Positions 1 through 12,056 of a stretch of 64,000 nt of DNA are shown here, piece by piece. Location: contig CM073324.1 in assembly GCA_037043015.1 (NCBI GenBank), forward strand, positions 4,333,413 to 4,397,412, given 5' to 3'. The notes below the pieces were generated by a model, which was not told the origin of the DNA, did no database searches, and saw only the letters and a program-made list of their open reading frames with translations. The stretch's first letter is position 1, and each line of letters starts with the position of its first letter. The translations under genes were made by a program, and so were the position numbers. Origin of the DNA: Bryum argenteum. Its lineage: Eukaryota; Streptophyta; Bryopsida; Bryales; Bryaceae.

Positions 1-90
1 TTACAATTCCAGTTTAGAGTTTCTTGTTGGTAGCAAATCCTAATCATACGACAGCGTACATACTATCCCCAAGGGACTTTTAAGGGTTAA
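1..90 (-). mobile_element. TTAA-MITE family A, terminal part
   Basis: This is the end of a family A element that starts before the window. It finishes in AAGGGTTAA, and the whole stretch is an almost perfect inverted copy of 2556-2645. The family is short and non-coding, and its TTAA plus CCCTTAA terminus is of piggyBac type. Confidence 0.7.
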
Positions 91-549
91 CATTTAGTAC
101 TTCATGGTTTTTATAGTTGATATGCAGTACAAGTTCGAAGTGGATATTAAATGAATCATTCCTAAAATATTTGTACATGCTTGAGATTGTACACATTATA
201 CACATACATTCGTATAATTGATTTTATTAACATGGTGTCATGTGAAAATTTAATTAGTGTCATCATGTGCACTTGCAATTGCAAGAATTCGTGTTGTGGC
301 CATGAAATCTAACTCTAATATGATAATGATCACTAAATAAATGTTTTGAACTTTGAAGATTGTTGGTGTTGATGATTTCAAAATGCTACTTATATCATCA
401 TCATAGAGATTTTATTTCATAAAAGATATCATGGGATCATATCGACAAAGTCTTTTTAACCCATTTCATGATATAAATTTTCGTTTTATTGTGTTCACTT
501 TCTCATTTCCAATAGTTCGAAAGTACAATGAATGTATCAACTCTAGAAC
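91..549. other. AT-rich intergenic DNA, nothing recognised
   Basis: No gene, repeat family or structured element was recognised here. The open frame starting at 431 runs into transposon sequence and is judged spurious. Confidence 0.5.
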
Positions 550-1340
550 TTTACCCCTAAATGTCCATAGGTCTTTTCACTCTAAACACATCATTGTGTT
601 TAGAGTGCCATTAGTGAAAATAAATTTGAGTTACCTCGATCTGAACCAAACATCTTGTGATAGACTTAGTCTAGGTCATGTGGGTCAAATTCTGCATCAC
701 GAGGCCTCATAGATTGCGAGATTGTAACATATAGTACTGAAAAAAGATCCCTAAATTCTTCATTTTCACTTTCAAGTGTATATGCTACCAATAGACTCTT
801 GCAATGGTAAAAACTACCCTTGGTTTTACAATAGACTATGAAATCTCAATAACCCCCTTGAACAAAAAAAAAGCAGAAGAAGATACTTGTTGTGCAAATA
901 ATGGCCTTGCAATGGTGAGAACCCAAATTTTAGAAATGAAAAAAAATGTCCAAAACTAGACCCGAGCAGAAAAATGCATGTCATGTATTCCTCACATCTT
1001 AAATGGATCCAACCACAAAAAATTAGATCTATATTAAAATCCAACCCAACAAACAAAGATAAAATCTAATTGTAGATGAAGAAGATATAGCCCCTTTAGA
1101 ATCATCTATATTTCACTTTTTTCATTATGGAAACACTATTGCAGATTTAATGCCAAAAGTAGTTAGATCAAATATCTTCCAACTTGAAAGTTGTTGAAAA
1201 TCATCTTAAGATTATAACTAATGTCTAATGCCAAAGGCAATTATGGAAACCTAATTGAATTTCAGGTAATCGGCTTGCAATGGTAAAACATGCCAAATGT
1301 TTAAATTCCCAAAAATAAAAGTTGTCTTAGTCAGAAGAAC
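550..1340 (+). mobile_element. TTAA-MITE family E, 3'-truncated
   Basis: The element starts with a mutated target (TTTA) then CCCCTAAATGTCC. It carries family E interior phrases: a 'gaggcctcatagattgcgag' block at about 700 and a 'ttgcaatggtaaaa' block. The far terminus is missing. No coding capacity is seen. Confidence 0.55.
578..607. repeat. Perfect short hairpin
   Basis: A 13-base stem (cactctaaacaca and its exact complement) surrounds a TCAT loop. It lies just inside the 5' end of the family E copy and is not shared by the other E copies, so it is probably a local foldback. Confidence 0.6.
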
Positions 1341-1579
1341 ATCAATAAAGTAAAGTGTGTCAATTTTAAGAATCAATTGGTTCGGAACCATATTTTGGTG
1401 ATATATTATAATATTATTTTAGATTTTCCTTCTATAAAAGAGTACTTTATAATTAATTAGACTATCAAATTCCTAAATCAAAAAGTTATAGTGAAGATTT
1501 TGTTAAAACTTAATGTCATAGTTTTATTGTACTGTTATTTTTTGTAATCTTGTAATTTATATCATGATTGAAATAAGTT

Positions 1580-2280
1580 CCAAATTGCTTATAACTAATA
1601 TGAATGGTATTGAAAGGCATTTCCCACCTTTCTAATTGGTATGTGGAAATGCTTTGAGATATTTGAAAATGATAAATAACTTTTTTCTCAAAAGTGCATG
1701 TCACATATGCACTCTGATATTTTGTATATCATGAATAGTATTTGAAAGTGGATACATGATGTAGAATACAAAATCTTAACTCTCACTCTTTTGCCCCTTG
1801 TCTCATGCCTAGTATTTAATGTAATAATGTTATAAAAGGCTAAAGTCACCTTCTTAGTTAGTATGTAGGAATATCTTGCAATATCTAAAACTAATTAGCA
1901 CCAATTTCCTCAAAGAAAATCTGAAATGTGTACTTTAGTATCTTGTATATACAATGACTATGAACATTGTAATAAGCCTATAGAGCGCTAAAATCACCTT
2001 CTTAGTCAGTATGTATAAATGCTTTAAATCTTTTTGGATACTTAGCACCATTTCACTCAAATGTACACGTGATATGGGCACACTTTGATAATTCTTTGTA
2101 GATACAAAATATTGAGCATACTATTAATCCTATATGAAGCTACACCAATCTATATGAGGCTTCACCTACCTTAAAATGTAGGAATACTTGGAGATATATT
2201 TAAATGATCTTAAAACCATTTTTCTCAAACGTGCACCTGACACGCCCTTGTGATATCTTAAGAAAGGAGAATATCAAAGT
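1580..2280. repeat. Diverged long-period tandem repeat, about 4 units
   Basis: Four diverged units each contain a core like 'caccttcttagtnagtatgta' (near 1626, 1848, 1995 and 2163), then 'ctcaaa-gtgcac' and a 'gatattttgtatat' tail. Spacing is about 150-220 bases. The array sits in AT-rich DNA without a gene. Confidence 0.5.
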
Positions 2281-2555
2281 ATTGTAGCAATTATATGAAT
2301 ATATATGTGAAAAACTAATTGAAGATGGGATTTGAAAACAATAGCTCATAAAGTTCAAAAACCGTCCGGTTAAATCACAAAGCAAATTTCATGTAATGTT
2401 GTTTTTGTATTAAAGTAAAACAAATATCTGTATGCAACTGTCTATCAAATGTCACACCAACTTTTACAATGTGTAGATGTAATTGACTGGAAAGCCACAT
2501 TAGAGGTTAAAATATGTACAACGTGACCCTTACAAATAAATATATCCAATTGGTT

Positions 2556-2787
2556 TTAACCCTTAAAAGTCCCTTGGGGATAGTATGTACGCTGTCGTAT
2601 AATTAGGATTTGCTACCAACAAGAAACTCTAAACTGGAATCGTAATAGCTCGCTAGAACAACATTAATTCAAATGTCAACTTCTTTTTGAACTGAAACCC
2701 ATTAAAGGTGTGCATTCACTCCAAATACAACCAAAATACACTGTATTCTACTGGTCGCCACGGCACGCTCAGACCTTTAGGGGTTAA
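2556..2787 (+). mobile_element. TTAA-MITE family A, complete
   Basis: This 232-base element runs from TTAACCCTTAAAAG to CCTTTAGGGGTTAA with TTAA on both sides. Its first 90 bases mirror 1-90. It is non-coding. It is assigned to piggyBac-type MITEs from the target site and CCC terminus; no transposase relationship can be shown here. Confidence 0.75.
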
Positions 2788-4355
2788 GAAAAAAGTATGC
2801 ACAAGGGCAACACTTCCATGAAAAAATAAATAATAATAAATAGTAATTCCAAAGAACTTTCCCATTTGGTGAACACCAACAAACTCCAATCTACACTTAC
2901 AAGTGACGACTAGCCAAGTTTGATCTAAAGAGGGAAATTATACAAAAAATATCCATTGAAAATTACCAAAAAACTGCGAAAATGCTTATTTGCAATGTAC
3001 AATAGAAGTGACTACTAACCAACTATGATCTCAAGAGGCAAACAAAATTTATTGTTTACTTAACACCAACAAATTATAGTAGTATCTGGATAAGATCAAC
3101 CTCGTTAAGATCAACCTCTTCTTAAGAAACGTTGTCCATGTCTCTTTATTATGCAAAGAGGCGTTGTTTCGTTATGGTCAACGCTTGGATAAGATCAACG
3201 TTTTTGTCTGTCCGAAAAACGTTTATGTAATCCAAGCACCACCATATGATGTACACTTACAATGACCACTAGCCAAGTCTTGATCTCATGATGCAAACAA
3301 AAAAATTGTTATTTAATGATACATCACAATCATACTCTCAAACTCTCATCTCAAGAAGCATACAAAAATAACTCTCGTTCAACTCATCACAATCTTGTTG
3401 TGCCATACTTCTCATCCAAAATACCTTTAAAAAAGTTATTAATATCATCTTTCTATGCTACATCCTCAACAAAGTTTTCCAAATCACTTTCATGAACCAA
3501 AGAATGCACAAAGGGACACTTTACTTATGGAGTCATGTTGTACATGGGGACAAAGGACAGCAAAAATCCTCTCAACTTGATTGGTCCATTTCTTGTTATG
3601 TATACAAAATATTGATGTACGCGTATTTTTAAGTATACTTTTGAAACAAAAGAGGTCCAACTAAATTCAAGTTTCTCCAATAATTTCTACATACTACCTG
3701 AAAAGGTAGGTTCAACCTTTTGTAACAACACTAGTGTGGCACGCGTTGTATCAAGGGGTGAAAAGTATAAACCTTACGTCTAGTGCTTCACTATGAACAT
3801 CCTTCTCACATTCCCTTATTGTCGCGTTCCTTTGTTGTTCGTGTTCGAGTGTTGTTGGGTCCCACATAACCATGCTCGTTTTGGACCTTCTTCTGAAATA
3901 CAAGTTGATACCCAACTTAGTTATATACATGGAAATAATATGAGCAAATTTTATGGGCGGGTAATCATCAAGTTCTCTTTTAGACCATTTAGACAATGCC
4001 CGAGAAAAGTTTTGCATGATCTTTGAACATTATGATCTTACAAATGGTACAGATCTAACACCTAGAAATTTATAGAATACTTTTTATAATAGCTAGGTTT
4101 GAAATCCTATTGTTGAAAGTACAAACCATCAATAAAAAATTGAGCATACTTCAATATCCACAAGGTGGTAGAGAATTGTAGTTTTTTTGTTTTGAAGGTT
4201 CAATAAGCACTTCAATTAATAGGGGGTAATGCATAATGTTCGAGTTTGACATGAATCAATTTATTGGAAATTTTACTAAATTCGTCAAAGAACATGTGAA
4301 CAATACTATGACTTCACTTCTTTCATACCACTTTACTTCCTTGTTGCGAACTTGT
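2788..4355. other. AT-rich intergenic DNA with degenerate repeats
   Basis: A phrase resembling 'gtgacnactagccaagttttgatct' followed by 'caaacaaaa' recurs near 2901, 3007, 3261 and 3340. A second short repeat, 'ggataagatcaac', occurs near 3090 and 3190. Neither is assigned to a family, and the overlapping frames near 3751-4026 look spurious. Confidence 0.4.
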
Positions 4356-4622
4356 TTAACCCCTAACTCTCCTTAAAACCCGAAACGGGTTTGGAGGTTC
4401 CCGCAGGAGAAAAACTCAGCCAACTTTGACCATTATAATCTCACAAATGAGGAAGAATGAACAGTTCAAATTTGGTATGTGAGAAGAATGTCAAGTGAAC
4501 TTCGAGATCTTACAGTTGAATCTTTTAAATAATGCTTAGATTGAGATTTTTTGAGCTTAATCTAAAGAAAGGTCAAATTTTGTGACTTAGACCATTTTGC
4601 AACAAGGAGAGTTAGGGGTTAA
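4356..4622 (+). mobile_element. TTAA-MITE family B, copy 1
   Basis: This 267-base element starts TTAACCCCTAACTCTCCTT and ends AAGGAGAGTTAGGGGTTAA, so its ends are ~16-base inverted repeats inside TTAA. The interior carries the family B phrases 'cattataatctcacaaatga' and 'gatcttacagttgaat'. It is non-coding. Confidence 0.85.
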
Positions 4623-4770
4623 CCGTAAACTTTGAAGAGTCATGAATTCTTCATCCAAAGTCTATTCCAGACAACATCACTTGCGGTGTGTCCCAAATCA
4701 AGTTTAGTTTGCGTGGTGAGAACTCCACACCCATCTAAGAATGCATGAAATTACTAGTATATACATGTGT
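4623..4770 (-). mobile_element. TTAA-MITE family E, end fragment
   Basis: The sequence matches the inverted subterminal part of family E ('actttgaagagtcatgaattc', then 'caaatcaagtttagtttg'). It abuts family B directly at a TTAA. Only this end remains. Confidence 0.55.
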
Positions 4771-4929
4771 CCTTCAAACACTAAAATAAAAAGGGAATTG
4801 AAGCCATTGTTAATAAGGTCCCCTTTGTCACGATGGATGAGCTCTTTATTTGGTGCTTTTTGAAAACTATCCCATGCTCTTGGTGCCCTCGTTGATGGCC
4901 CTCACTCCTTTTCAAAAATTTATCATGTC

Positions 4930-5275
4930 CTCTGTTCAGTTGTTCCCGGTTTCGTATGCTTTTTAGAATGCATGTCCTTCATTCCCTTCTTCTCAATTCT
5001 CCGTCTTCTGTTTTCGGTTCTCCATCCCTTGTTTTCTTTTTCATGGTTCTCCATATCCAAACTCTTGTTCCTAGTTCCCATCTATCGATCTTAGTTCCCA
5101 TCCTTTATTCTGGGTTGCCCATCCTCCAACTACCCTTTTTGGTTCCCATCATTCGTTCCTAGTTCCCATCTTCCGTTCTCCATTCCCATCCTCTCTTCCC
5201 GGTTCCTAATTCTTGTCCTATGTTCCCTCGATCTCCCGTTCACTCCTTCTTTGCTCCCATTTTCAAGTTCCACAT
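4930..5275. repeat. Pyrimidine-rich degenerate minisatellite
   Basis: Phrases such as 'gttcccatcctttnttcc' recur about every 20 bases with many substitutions and almost no purine runs. The open frame at 4956-5162 only reflects this composition. Confidence 0.55.
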
Positions 5276-5479
5276 TCCTTGTCCCTTTGGCTCCTTTTTA
5301 TATTATTGGGATTTAATAAGCTCTGAATAACAATTAAATACCACTTACCAAAACTCTTCAAAATCTTTAAAACCCTTTATGCCAAGTATACATGACAAAT
5401 GATGATGACCATGACTATGACCATATATGTATGGATCACCAAGGAAAAATATACACTATTCATTTATATATAGGGAAGA

Positions 5480-5838
5480 GATGACATGCATCTTAGTTAA
5501 GGCGACTCTTGTTTTTGGGTTTTCAAACATGGGGTTTGTTTTACCATAGTAAGCTAATTATGTGCATTTCAGCTTAGATTTTTTTTCTTCTTGTTTTTCA
5601 CTTTTAAATTTCCTTTTGTTGCATAAGTATGACTTTAAGATGAAATTTAACAACTCCATAGTTGGAAGGTCTTTGATTTGAATACACTAGGTGTTGGAAT
5701 TACAATATTATTTATGTACGAAAAATTTGAAAAATTACATGGTATTTGAGGAGTTTTTTCTCCTTAATTCACAATTGGATTCCGAATTCGTTTTTTGGAG
5801 TGAAGTCCAATTTGAATCTAATTTTGTAGTCAAGACCA
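5480..5838 (-). mobile_element. TTAA-MITE family E, partial
   Basis: Inverted family E interior ('cgactcttgtttttgggtttt', 'accatagtaagctaattatgtg'). It abuts the TTAA that begins the next, oppositely oriented E copy, so two E fragments lie back to back. Confidence 0.5.
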
Positions 5839-6290
5839 TTAACCCCTAAACGTTCCAGACTTTTTTTAGCCAAAAATCACATTTTCAAAAAAAGTGTCAC
5901 GGATGAAAATGAATATAAGCTATTTAGATATCAATCGTACAAACTTGTAATAGACTTGTTGTAGGTCATGTGAACCAAAAGTTGAGTCATGAGGCCTTAT
6001 AGATTGCAAGATCATAACATATTAGTGCGCAAAACAAGCTACAAAATTTCATCATTTTCACTTTAGAGTGGAAAATCTACCAACAAAGCTACCCCAATGA
6101 AAAAATCTACAACTACAAAGTTGTTCATCTTCATCTCAATAGTACCCGTATGTAAAAAAAAATCATCAGAATAATTACTTGGCTCAAAAAATACCCTTGC
6201 AATGGTGAAAATTGCCCCAAATATTACAAAGGAATAAGATGTCCAAAACTACACTGGTTCCACAAAAATGAATGCCAAAACTTCCACACA
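5839..6290 (+). mobile_element. TTAA-MITE family E, 5' half
   Basis: The element starts TTAACCCCTAAACGTTCC and continues with family E interior up to another E terminus at 6294. Its own 3' end is not visible. Confidence 0.6.
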
Positions 6291-6293
6291 TAT

Positions 6294-6720
6294 TTAACCC
6301 TTAAACGTCCCCAATGTCGTTTTCTACATTTTAAATGAAGGGCAGAAACTTTGAAGAGCCATAACGCCTTCATCCAAACTCCGTTTTGGATGAAATCACT
6401 TGGATTAGGTCCCAAATCAAGTCTAGTGTGTATGGTAAAACTTTCAGAGCCATACAATCAACTATGAATTAATGGCATGCATTTTAGTGGAGGCGGCTCA
6501 AATATTATTTGAGCCAAGAAATCTTTTGATTCTTTTAGGAGAAATAATACCTCATGATCTTGTAATCTACGAGACCTCATCAGTGAGAATTTGACCCACA
6601 TGACATGCGATAAGTCTATACAAGATTGTATGGTTGAGATTTGAATGATCCACCTTCATTTCTATCTATGGTATTTTTTATGAAAATGTGTATCTTGTCC
6701 CAAAATAGGTTGAGACTAAA
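6294..6720 (-). mobile_element. TTAA-MITE family E, internally deleted
   Basis: The element starts TTAACCCTTAAACGTCCCC, followed by the subterminal palindrome remnant 'atgtcgttttctacat' and the E block 'cttcatccaaactccg'. It then jumps to the opposite end of E near 6530. The terminal TTAA of that end is lost. Confidence 0.55.
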
Positions 6721-7453
6721 GTTTTGGATTGTCATTGAAATGATCAAATTCCACAAATTTAAGGTCAACTAAACTCAAACATACCTTATCCCATCGCACA
6801 ACACATAACATATGAAATATTAATCGTTCAAAGATCTTACACTAACGATAAATAAATTATATTATATTGTTCGTCAAGTCTCCTCATATGTGTAAGAAAC
6901 TAAAATCTCAATCTCCCTCGATGCCTATTTTAAAACATGTATCACAACACTACACTAGGGAACTACGTTCAAACCATTCACAAGCTCACATTTGTTCCAT
7001 CCTTCAACATCGCTTCTTCTCTAAGTAAACCTATTTTTTTCTTCTAACCCCTCGAGGCTCGGTTGGCCGCAAAAAATTCATTAAAAATTCATTAGGTGTA
7101 GCAAGTTTTAAATTATCAACTTGAGGATGGGATGGTAAAAAATTAACCATTAGCCACAATCAAAGTACAATTTTGTTGACTACTCCTCGTTCCTATCATG
7201 CTAAAAGTTGTTGGATTGGTGCAACCAACCTCGTGCATCAAGATTCCATGCACCCCACGATGATTATTTTGGACATTGTCCGACTTAGGATTTCGAGAGG
7301 TCAAACTACCACAACATAAATCTTACTTATGTCACATATACATACATACAAAACCCTACGTTCTATTTTTGATGCACCTAGCAACAACATGTTTCTTCGT
7401 TGACCTTCCCTTCAACTCAAGTTTCTCGATAGTAAAAACGTGACGATTAACCC
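6721..7453. other. AT-rich intergenic DNA, nothing recognised
   Basis: No gene, tRNA or clear repeat is seen. A doubled TTAACCC at 7447-7460 abuts the next element. Confidence 0.45.
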
Positions 7454-7822
7454 TTAACCCTTAAACGTCTAAGGTGACCCGAGGGGTCCTTTTCCAACAG
7501 AATCTTCTCTGTAGCTCTCAATGTACTCAACTTTTCACTTATATTTTGATGTCAAACTGGTCACCTTCTTGTCATGCATTCAAAAAGTGAAATTTTAGAA
7601 CCCAAATCACAATTTGTATGAGTGATTTTGTGCTTTGAAAGGATTGTGGTAGGTAGGTTGGGGTTGTACAATACTTGTAGGAGGTTGCAAGCTCAGCATT
7701 GATTGGATCATTCATGATGCCCAAGTTCAAAAACTGCACTATTCATGATGCTCGAGTCCAAAAGATGCTGTGATCCAATACTGGGCTGCCCAAATCCGTA
7801 TAGCCTGACGTTCAAGGGTTAA
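7454..7822 (-). mobile_element. TTAA-MITE family C, inverted copy 1
   Basis: This 369-base element starts TTAACCCTTAAACGTC and ends GACGTTCAAGGGTTAA. It contains family C blocks ('cttgggcatcatgaatagtgc' type, inverted). With 8077-8445 it forms two facing C copies around a B element. Confidence 0.8.
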
Positions 7823-8080
7823 ATTTCCTTGTTGCAAAACAGTCTAAGTCATAAAATTTGACCTTCGTCTATATTAAGCTGAAAAAATCTCAATCTAAAC
7901 ATTATTTAAAAGATTCAACTGTGAGATCTCAAAGTTCACTTGACATCCTTCTCACATACCAAATTTGAAGTGCTCATTCATCCTCATTTGTAAGATTATA
8001 ATGGTCAAAGTTGGCTCAGTTTTTCTCCCGCGGGAACCTCCAAAAACCCGTTTTCGGTTTTAAAGAAAGTTAGGGGTTAA
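7819..8080 (-). mobile_element. TTAA-MITE family B, inverted copy 2
   Basis: The inverted family B element lies between two C elements. It shares its TTAA with each neighbour and has lost the CCCCTAA of its left end. The right end, AAAGTTAGGGGTTAA, is intact. Confidence 0.8.
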
Positions 8081-8445
8081 CCCTTAAACGTCCATGGGGT
8101 CTGAAACATGCAGCCCAAAATTGGATCACAACATCTTTTGGACTTGGGCATCATGAATAGTGCACTTTTTGAACTTGGGCATCATGAATGGACCAATCAA
8201 TGATGAGCTTGCAACCTCCTACAAGGTTATGAACAACCCCAACCTACCTACCACAATCCTTTTAAAGCACAAAATCATTCATACAAATTGTGATTTGAAT
8301 TGTAAAATTTCACTTTTTGAATGCATCACAAGAAGGTGACCAGTTTGACATCAAAATATAAGTGAAAAGTTGAGTACATTGAGAGCTACATTGCAGATTC
8401 TGTTGGAAAGGACCCCTCGAGTCACCTTGGGCGTATAAGGGTTAA
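8077..8445 (+). mobile_element. TTAA-MITE family C, copy 2
   Basis: This 369-base element runs from TTAACCCTTAAACGTCCATG to GGGCGTATAAGGGTTAA. It is near-identical in reverse to 7454-7822, so the C-B-C block can fold on itself over about 1 kb. Confidence 0.8.
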
Positions 8446-9441
8446 ACTAGTTCTCTAAACAATGGTGTGCGTTGTTTTTGAATTTTTTTTTTTTTTTTTT
8501 TTTTTTTTTGGGTTATGTGGATGTAGCATAAAAGTGCCGGCTTTAGGGTACATGTACCATGATATCCAGTGCATGACAAAATTAGTTGACGGAGGGGGGG
8601 GAGGGGGAGGAGGGTGCCCGGGAGGGGACAAGATATGGAGGGCTAAGTTATGAGGGGGGATGACCACTTGTGCGCGTACAACAACGCTCGCTAGGGGTGT
8701 TGCAACAAAGTGCAGGCAAAAGGCAAAAGATGTGTTGTCCACCACCGTCTTTCTCTCGTAAATTGTGCCGCAGTTTTTTGCATTCTTAAAGCGGTTGTTA
8801 GGCTATGGGTTTTTGCGCCGGGCCTCTTTTCCCTTGTCATGCTATCTTATATGTGATAAGGTGTATGTGCACCTAACCTTGGCTCTTATTATTTGGGTGA
8901 CTTTCAATATGGTTGTGTCTTTTGCACTAACTTAGAAAAATGATACCCCTAAAGCCGGTGGATGTGTGGGAGTTTAGGTATGTACGGTATGATATTATTT
9001 TGGTTTAGATTCTCAAAACTCTTTTTGTTATATGAAGATTTGTATGATTTCTATGTGTGTTCATATCGGATGCAAAAGTTATGAATACTCGTTTATAATT
9101 TTGAGGAGTTTCAACACGGGGACTATGGTGACTTTCAAGAGATATTCTATTGGGGCACCAAATGAAAAGGGCCAAGTATTGCCAACATTTGCATTAAGTC
9201 ATACCTCTTCTAAGTGCCATATCAATTAGAATTTGGTTCCTTTGCTTTGCTTCTCTCCCTTTACGTGAAGAATTGCGACAATGGTTGGGATTTCTATTTT
9301 TAGAAAGTGATACTTACTTGAGACGCAAAATAGCTAGTGTATTGTCAATTTTAAGTATCTCTATGCATTTTAAGGTATATTTTTCACATGAACTACACCT
9401 TACCTACCTTCAGAAATTGGTTGGAGGTGCATAATCAATGT
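8446..9441. other. Intergenic DNA with T-run and G-rich patch
   Basis: A T-run of about 27 (8483-8509) and a G-rich stretch (8591-8635) lie here. Open frames at 8455-8745 and 8462-8653 are made of these runs and are not genes. Nothing else was recognised. Confidence 0.45.
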
Positions 9442-10215
9442 GATTAATGTCCCTAGACGTCCCTAGTGTCGGAAAACAACATTTTGTATAAAGGGCAATT
9501 TTTTTGAAAAGCCATGACTTCTTCATTCAGAGTCTGGTTTGGATGAATTTACTTGGGTTGGGTCACAAGTCAAGTTTAGTTTGCATGGTAAGAATTTCAG
9601 GCCCGTAAAATAAGTTATGAACAAATGGCATGCAATTTAGTAAAGGTAACTTTTTGTTTTTGAGTTTTCAAACATTTGGCATGTTTTACCATTACAAGCC
9701 AATTATATGAGATCATATTAAGTTTTTCATGAATTTTTTGTACATAAGTGTGATCTTTAGATGCACCCCAACAACTTTTCAGTTGGAAGTTATTTAATCC
9801 AGATAACTTTGGAATCGGCTTTGCAATAATGTTTCTACGATGAAAAAAGTTTTTAAAAAATGATCTCTGAAGAGCTATATCTCCTTCATCCACTGTTAGA
9901 TTTTGACTTTATTTTTGGGATGGATTCCAATTATAGTCTAGTTTTAGTGGTCGACACCTTGACCCAATCAAGCATATTTGAACATAAGGCATAGATTTGA
10001 GTGCAAGGGTCTAGTTTTGAACTATTTTCCTTTGTAAAATGTTTTGTAGTTTTCACGAGTGGAAGGCTACTATTTGAGCCAAGATATCCTTTTGATGAAT
10101 TTCTTTTGTACAAAAGTGTGTTTGAGATGAAGATGAACAACTTTCTAGTTCGTGATTTTTTTATTGCAAATTTGATGTTAGACTGTTAGTAGAATTTTCA
10201 CTTCAAAGTGTAGTT
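9442..10215 (-). mobile_element. TTAA-MITE family E, 3'-degenerate
   Basis: The inverted E copy starts with a degraded terminus (TTAATGTCCCTAGACGTCCC) followed by 'tgtcggaaaacaaca', a broken version of the subterminal palindrome. The far end stops at the 'cttcaaagtgtag' block without a TTAA end. Confidence 0.55.
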
Positions 10216-11807
10216 TTCTTTTTACTCAAAGCCTATAGTGCAACTGTTACTTGCAAAGGCGAATCAAAGTTGATTGAAGTTCTTATGCACGTATAATTTT
10301 TTTTTCACCAACTTCAATGACACATATAATCACCCTCTCACCTCATAAGTTCTTGCAATGTATCTCATCAACACGCTTTCATCAAAAAAATTAAAAAATC
10401 AGAAAAATTAATACAAGATACCATAATTGAAAAATTCTATTGTTTTAAGGGCTCGATCAAGGCCGGGTTCTTCCACCTAACAACATGTAACTCTCTTATT
10501 CTTAAGACCACCTCCTAACAACGTGTAACCCTCTTATTTTCAAGGACCTCCTCAACATAGACATAGGAATGTCTTTTTGATAAGACAAGGGTGAAACTAA
10601 AATTGCCTTCCGCGTTCGATTTAAAATGCGTCTATTTCACCTCCACATTATTTTTTATCCCCCATCTTTTATTTTGTTTTAGTAAGGTACTTCACAAACA
10701 CTACACAAAAGTTGTTGATTAGCGTCACGAAAGCCAATCTACATAAATACATTACACATTTTTATTGTTGATCAATATTTTTTACCCTCTATGATGGGAA
10801 TCTTTGGAATCAATACTCTTCGTAATATTTATGTTAAAAATTAAAAAAAAAAAAAAAAAAAAACTTATAGCATTTTTAAATCTCACAATAACATAACATT
10901 AATCAACAACTATGTGTAGTAGAGAACTTGTGTTATACCACGAGTCCCCATCGACTCATAAACAACCATGTATGACTAAGGTTGAGGCACCTAAAACCGA
11001 CTAGGCACCCATAACCAACCAGTAAAGTATTCCAAATTCGCTCACAAGAAACCTCCCCGCCAAGTAGCCATGATACTTAGGTTCATGATTGTAATTTTCT
11101 CAATTGATATGATACATTGATTGGTATTCAAAAAATCAAAAAAAAAATCTAAAATGTTAGTTTCAGCATTATCTGTTTTTAGGTGAACGTACATATCGGT
11201 TAAGTGTATGAGTAACATTTTGGCTTTCAAAATTCATTGTAAATTACAGCAAACATAAAATTTGAAGTTGCATTCCTCGTAACATTTACCTCTCTTTGAA
11301 GGAAAAAGCACCCTCCGTTGATACACCTCCTCTTTTGGTGGGAATTCTCTTAAATGGTCGGTTGACCTTAATTTATGATTGTTTACGACAATGTGGAATA
11401 GTCATAAAACACAATTTTTCCTTCTAAGTAAATGTATTTTTCTTTTTTTTTTGCTTTGTGTTCTACGTTCTTCAAAAACAAGGGGGGCCCATATTTTAAT
11501 GGATCAGCCGGACCACTGAAAGTACTAGTAGCATCCCACATCGCGACCAATCAGCAAGCTCCAAGGGCACCTTCCAACGATGGTTTTGTCGGGGGTGACG
11601 CCGGCTGATGCTCCCGTCCGTCAGCGGTCGTGATAAGGGACCCATAACATAAACCCCAAGTTCATTGTACCCCGCCCCGTCCCCACGGCCTGCACGCCCA
11701 CCTGCCCTGTGCCCGTCGTGCGGAATTGCATCTAATAATATTCTTTAACTCCTAATAAAACACCCTTCCATTGTACGTTCCATACTAAATCACTTCATCA
11801 TGTCACT
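10216..11807. other. AT-rich intergenic DNA, one GC-rich patch
   Basis: A two-unit repeat lies at about 10470-10550 ('cctaacaacgtgtaaccctc'). An A-run is at about 10843-10862. A GC-rich patch at about 11500-11725 (ccggctgatgctcccgtcc, then C-rich pentamers) looks like a decayed mobile-element end but cannot be assigned. Confidence 0.4.
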
Positions 11808-12056
11808 TTAACCCCTAAAGGTTCTTGATGCAAAATTGTAAAAATGGACATTCCCTTACTTCAGGCCTTAAAACTCTCAATCTAAGAATTATTTGGAAGA
11901 TCCAACCGTAGGATCTTGAAGTTAATTCAATCTTCCACTCACTTGCCAAAATTGAACCTTTGATTCTTCTTCATTTGTGAGATCATAATGGTCAAAGTTG
12001 GCTGAATTTTGGACTCCAAAAAGCAGTTTTCGCTTTCCTGGACCTTTAGGGGTTAA
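11808..12056 (-). mobile_element. TTAA-MITE family G, complete
   Basis: This 249-base element starts TTAACCCCTAAAGGTTC and ends GACCTTTAGGGGTTAA. Its interior is related to inverted family B ('atttgtgagatcataatggt', 'gatccaaccgtaggatcttg'), with a different core. It is non-coding. Confidence 0.75.

Noticed and set aside
8591-8635. G-rich patch as a regulatory quadruplex
   Set aside because: No gene nearby and no conservation to support a function; noted only as composition.
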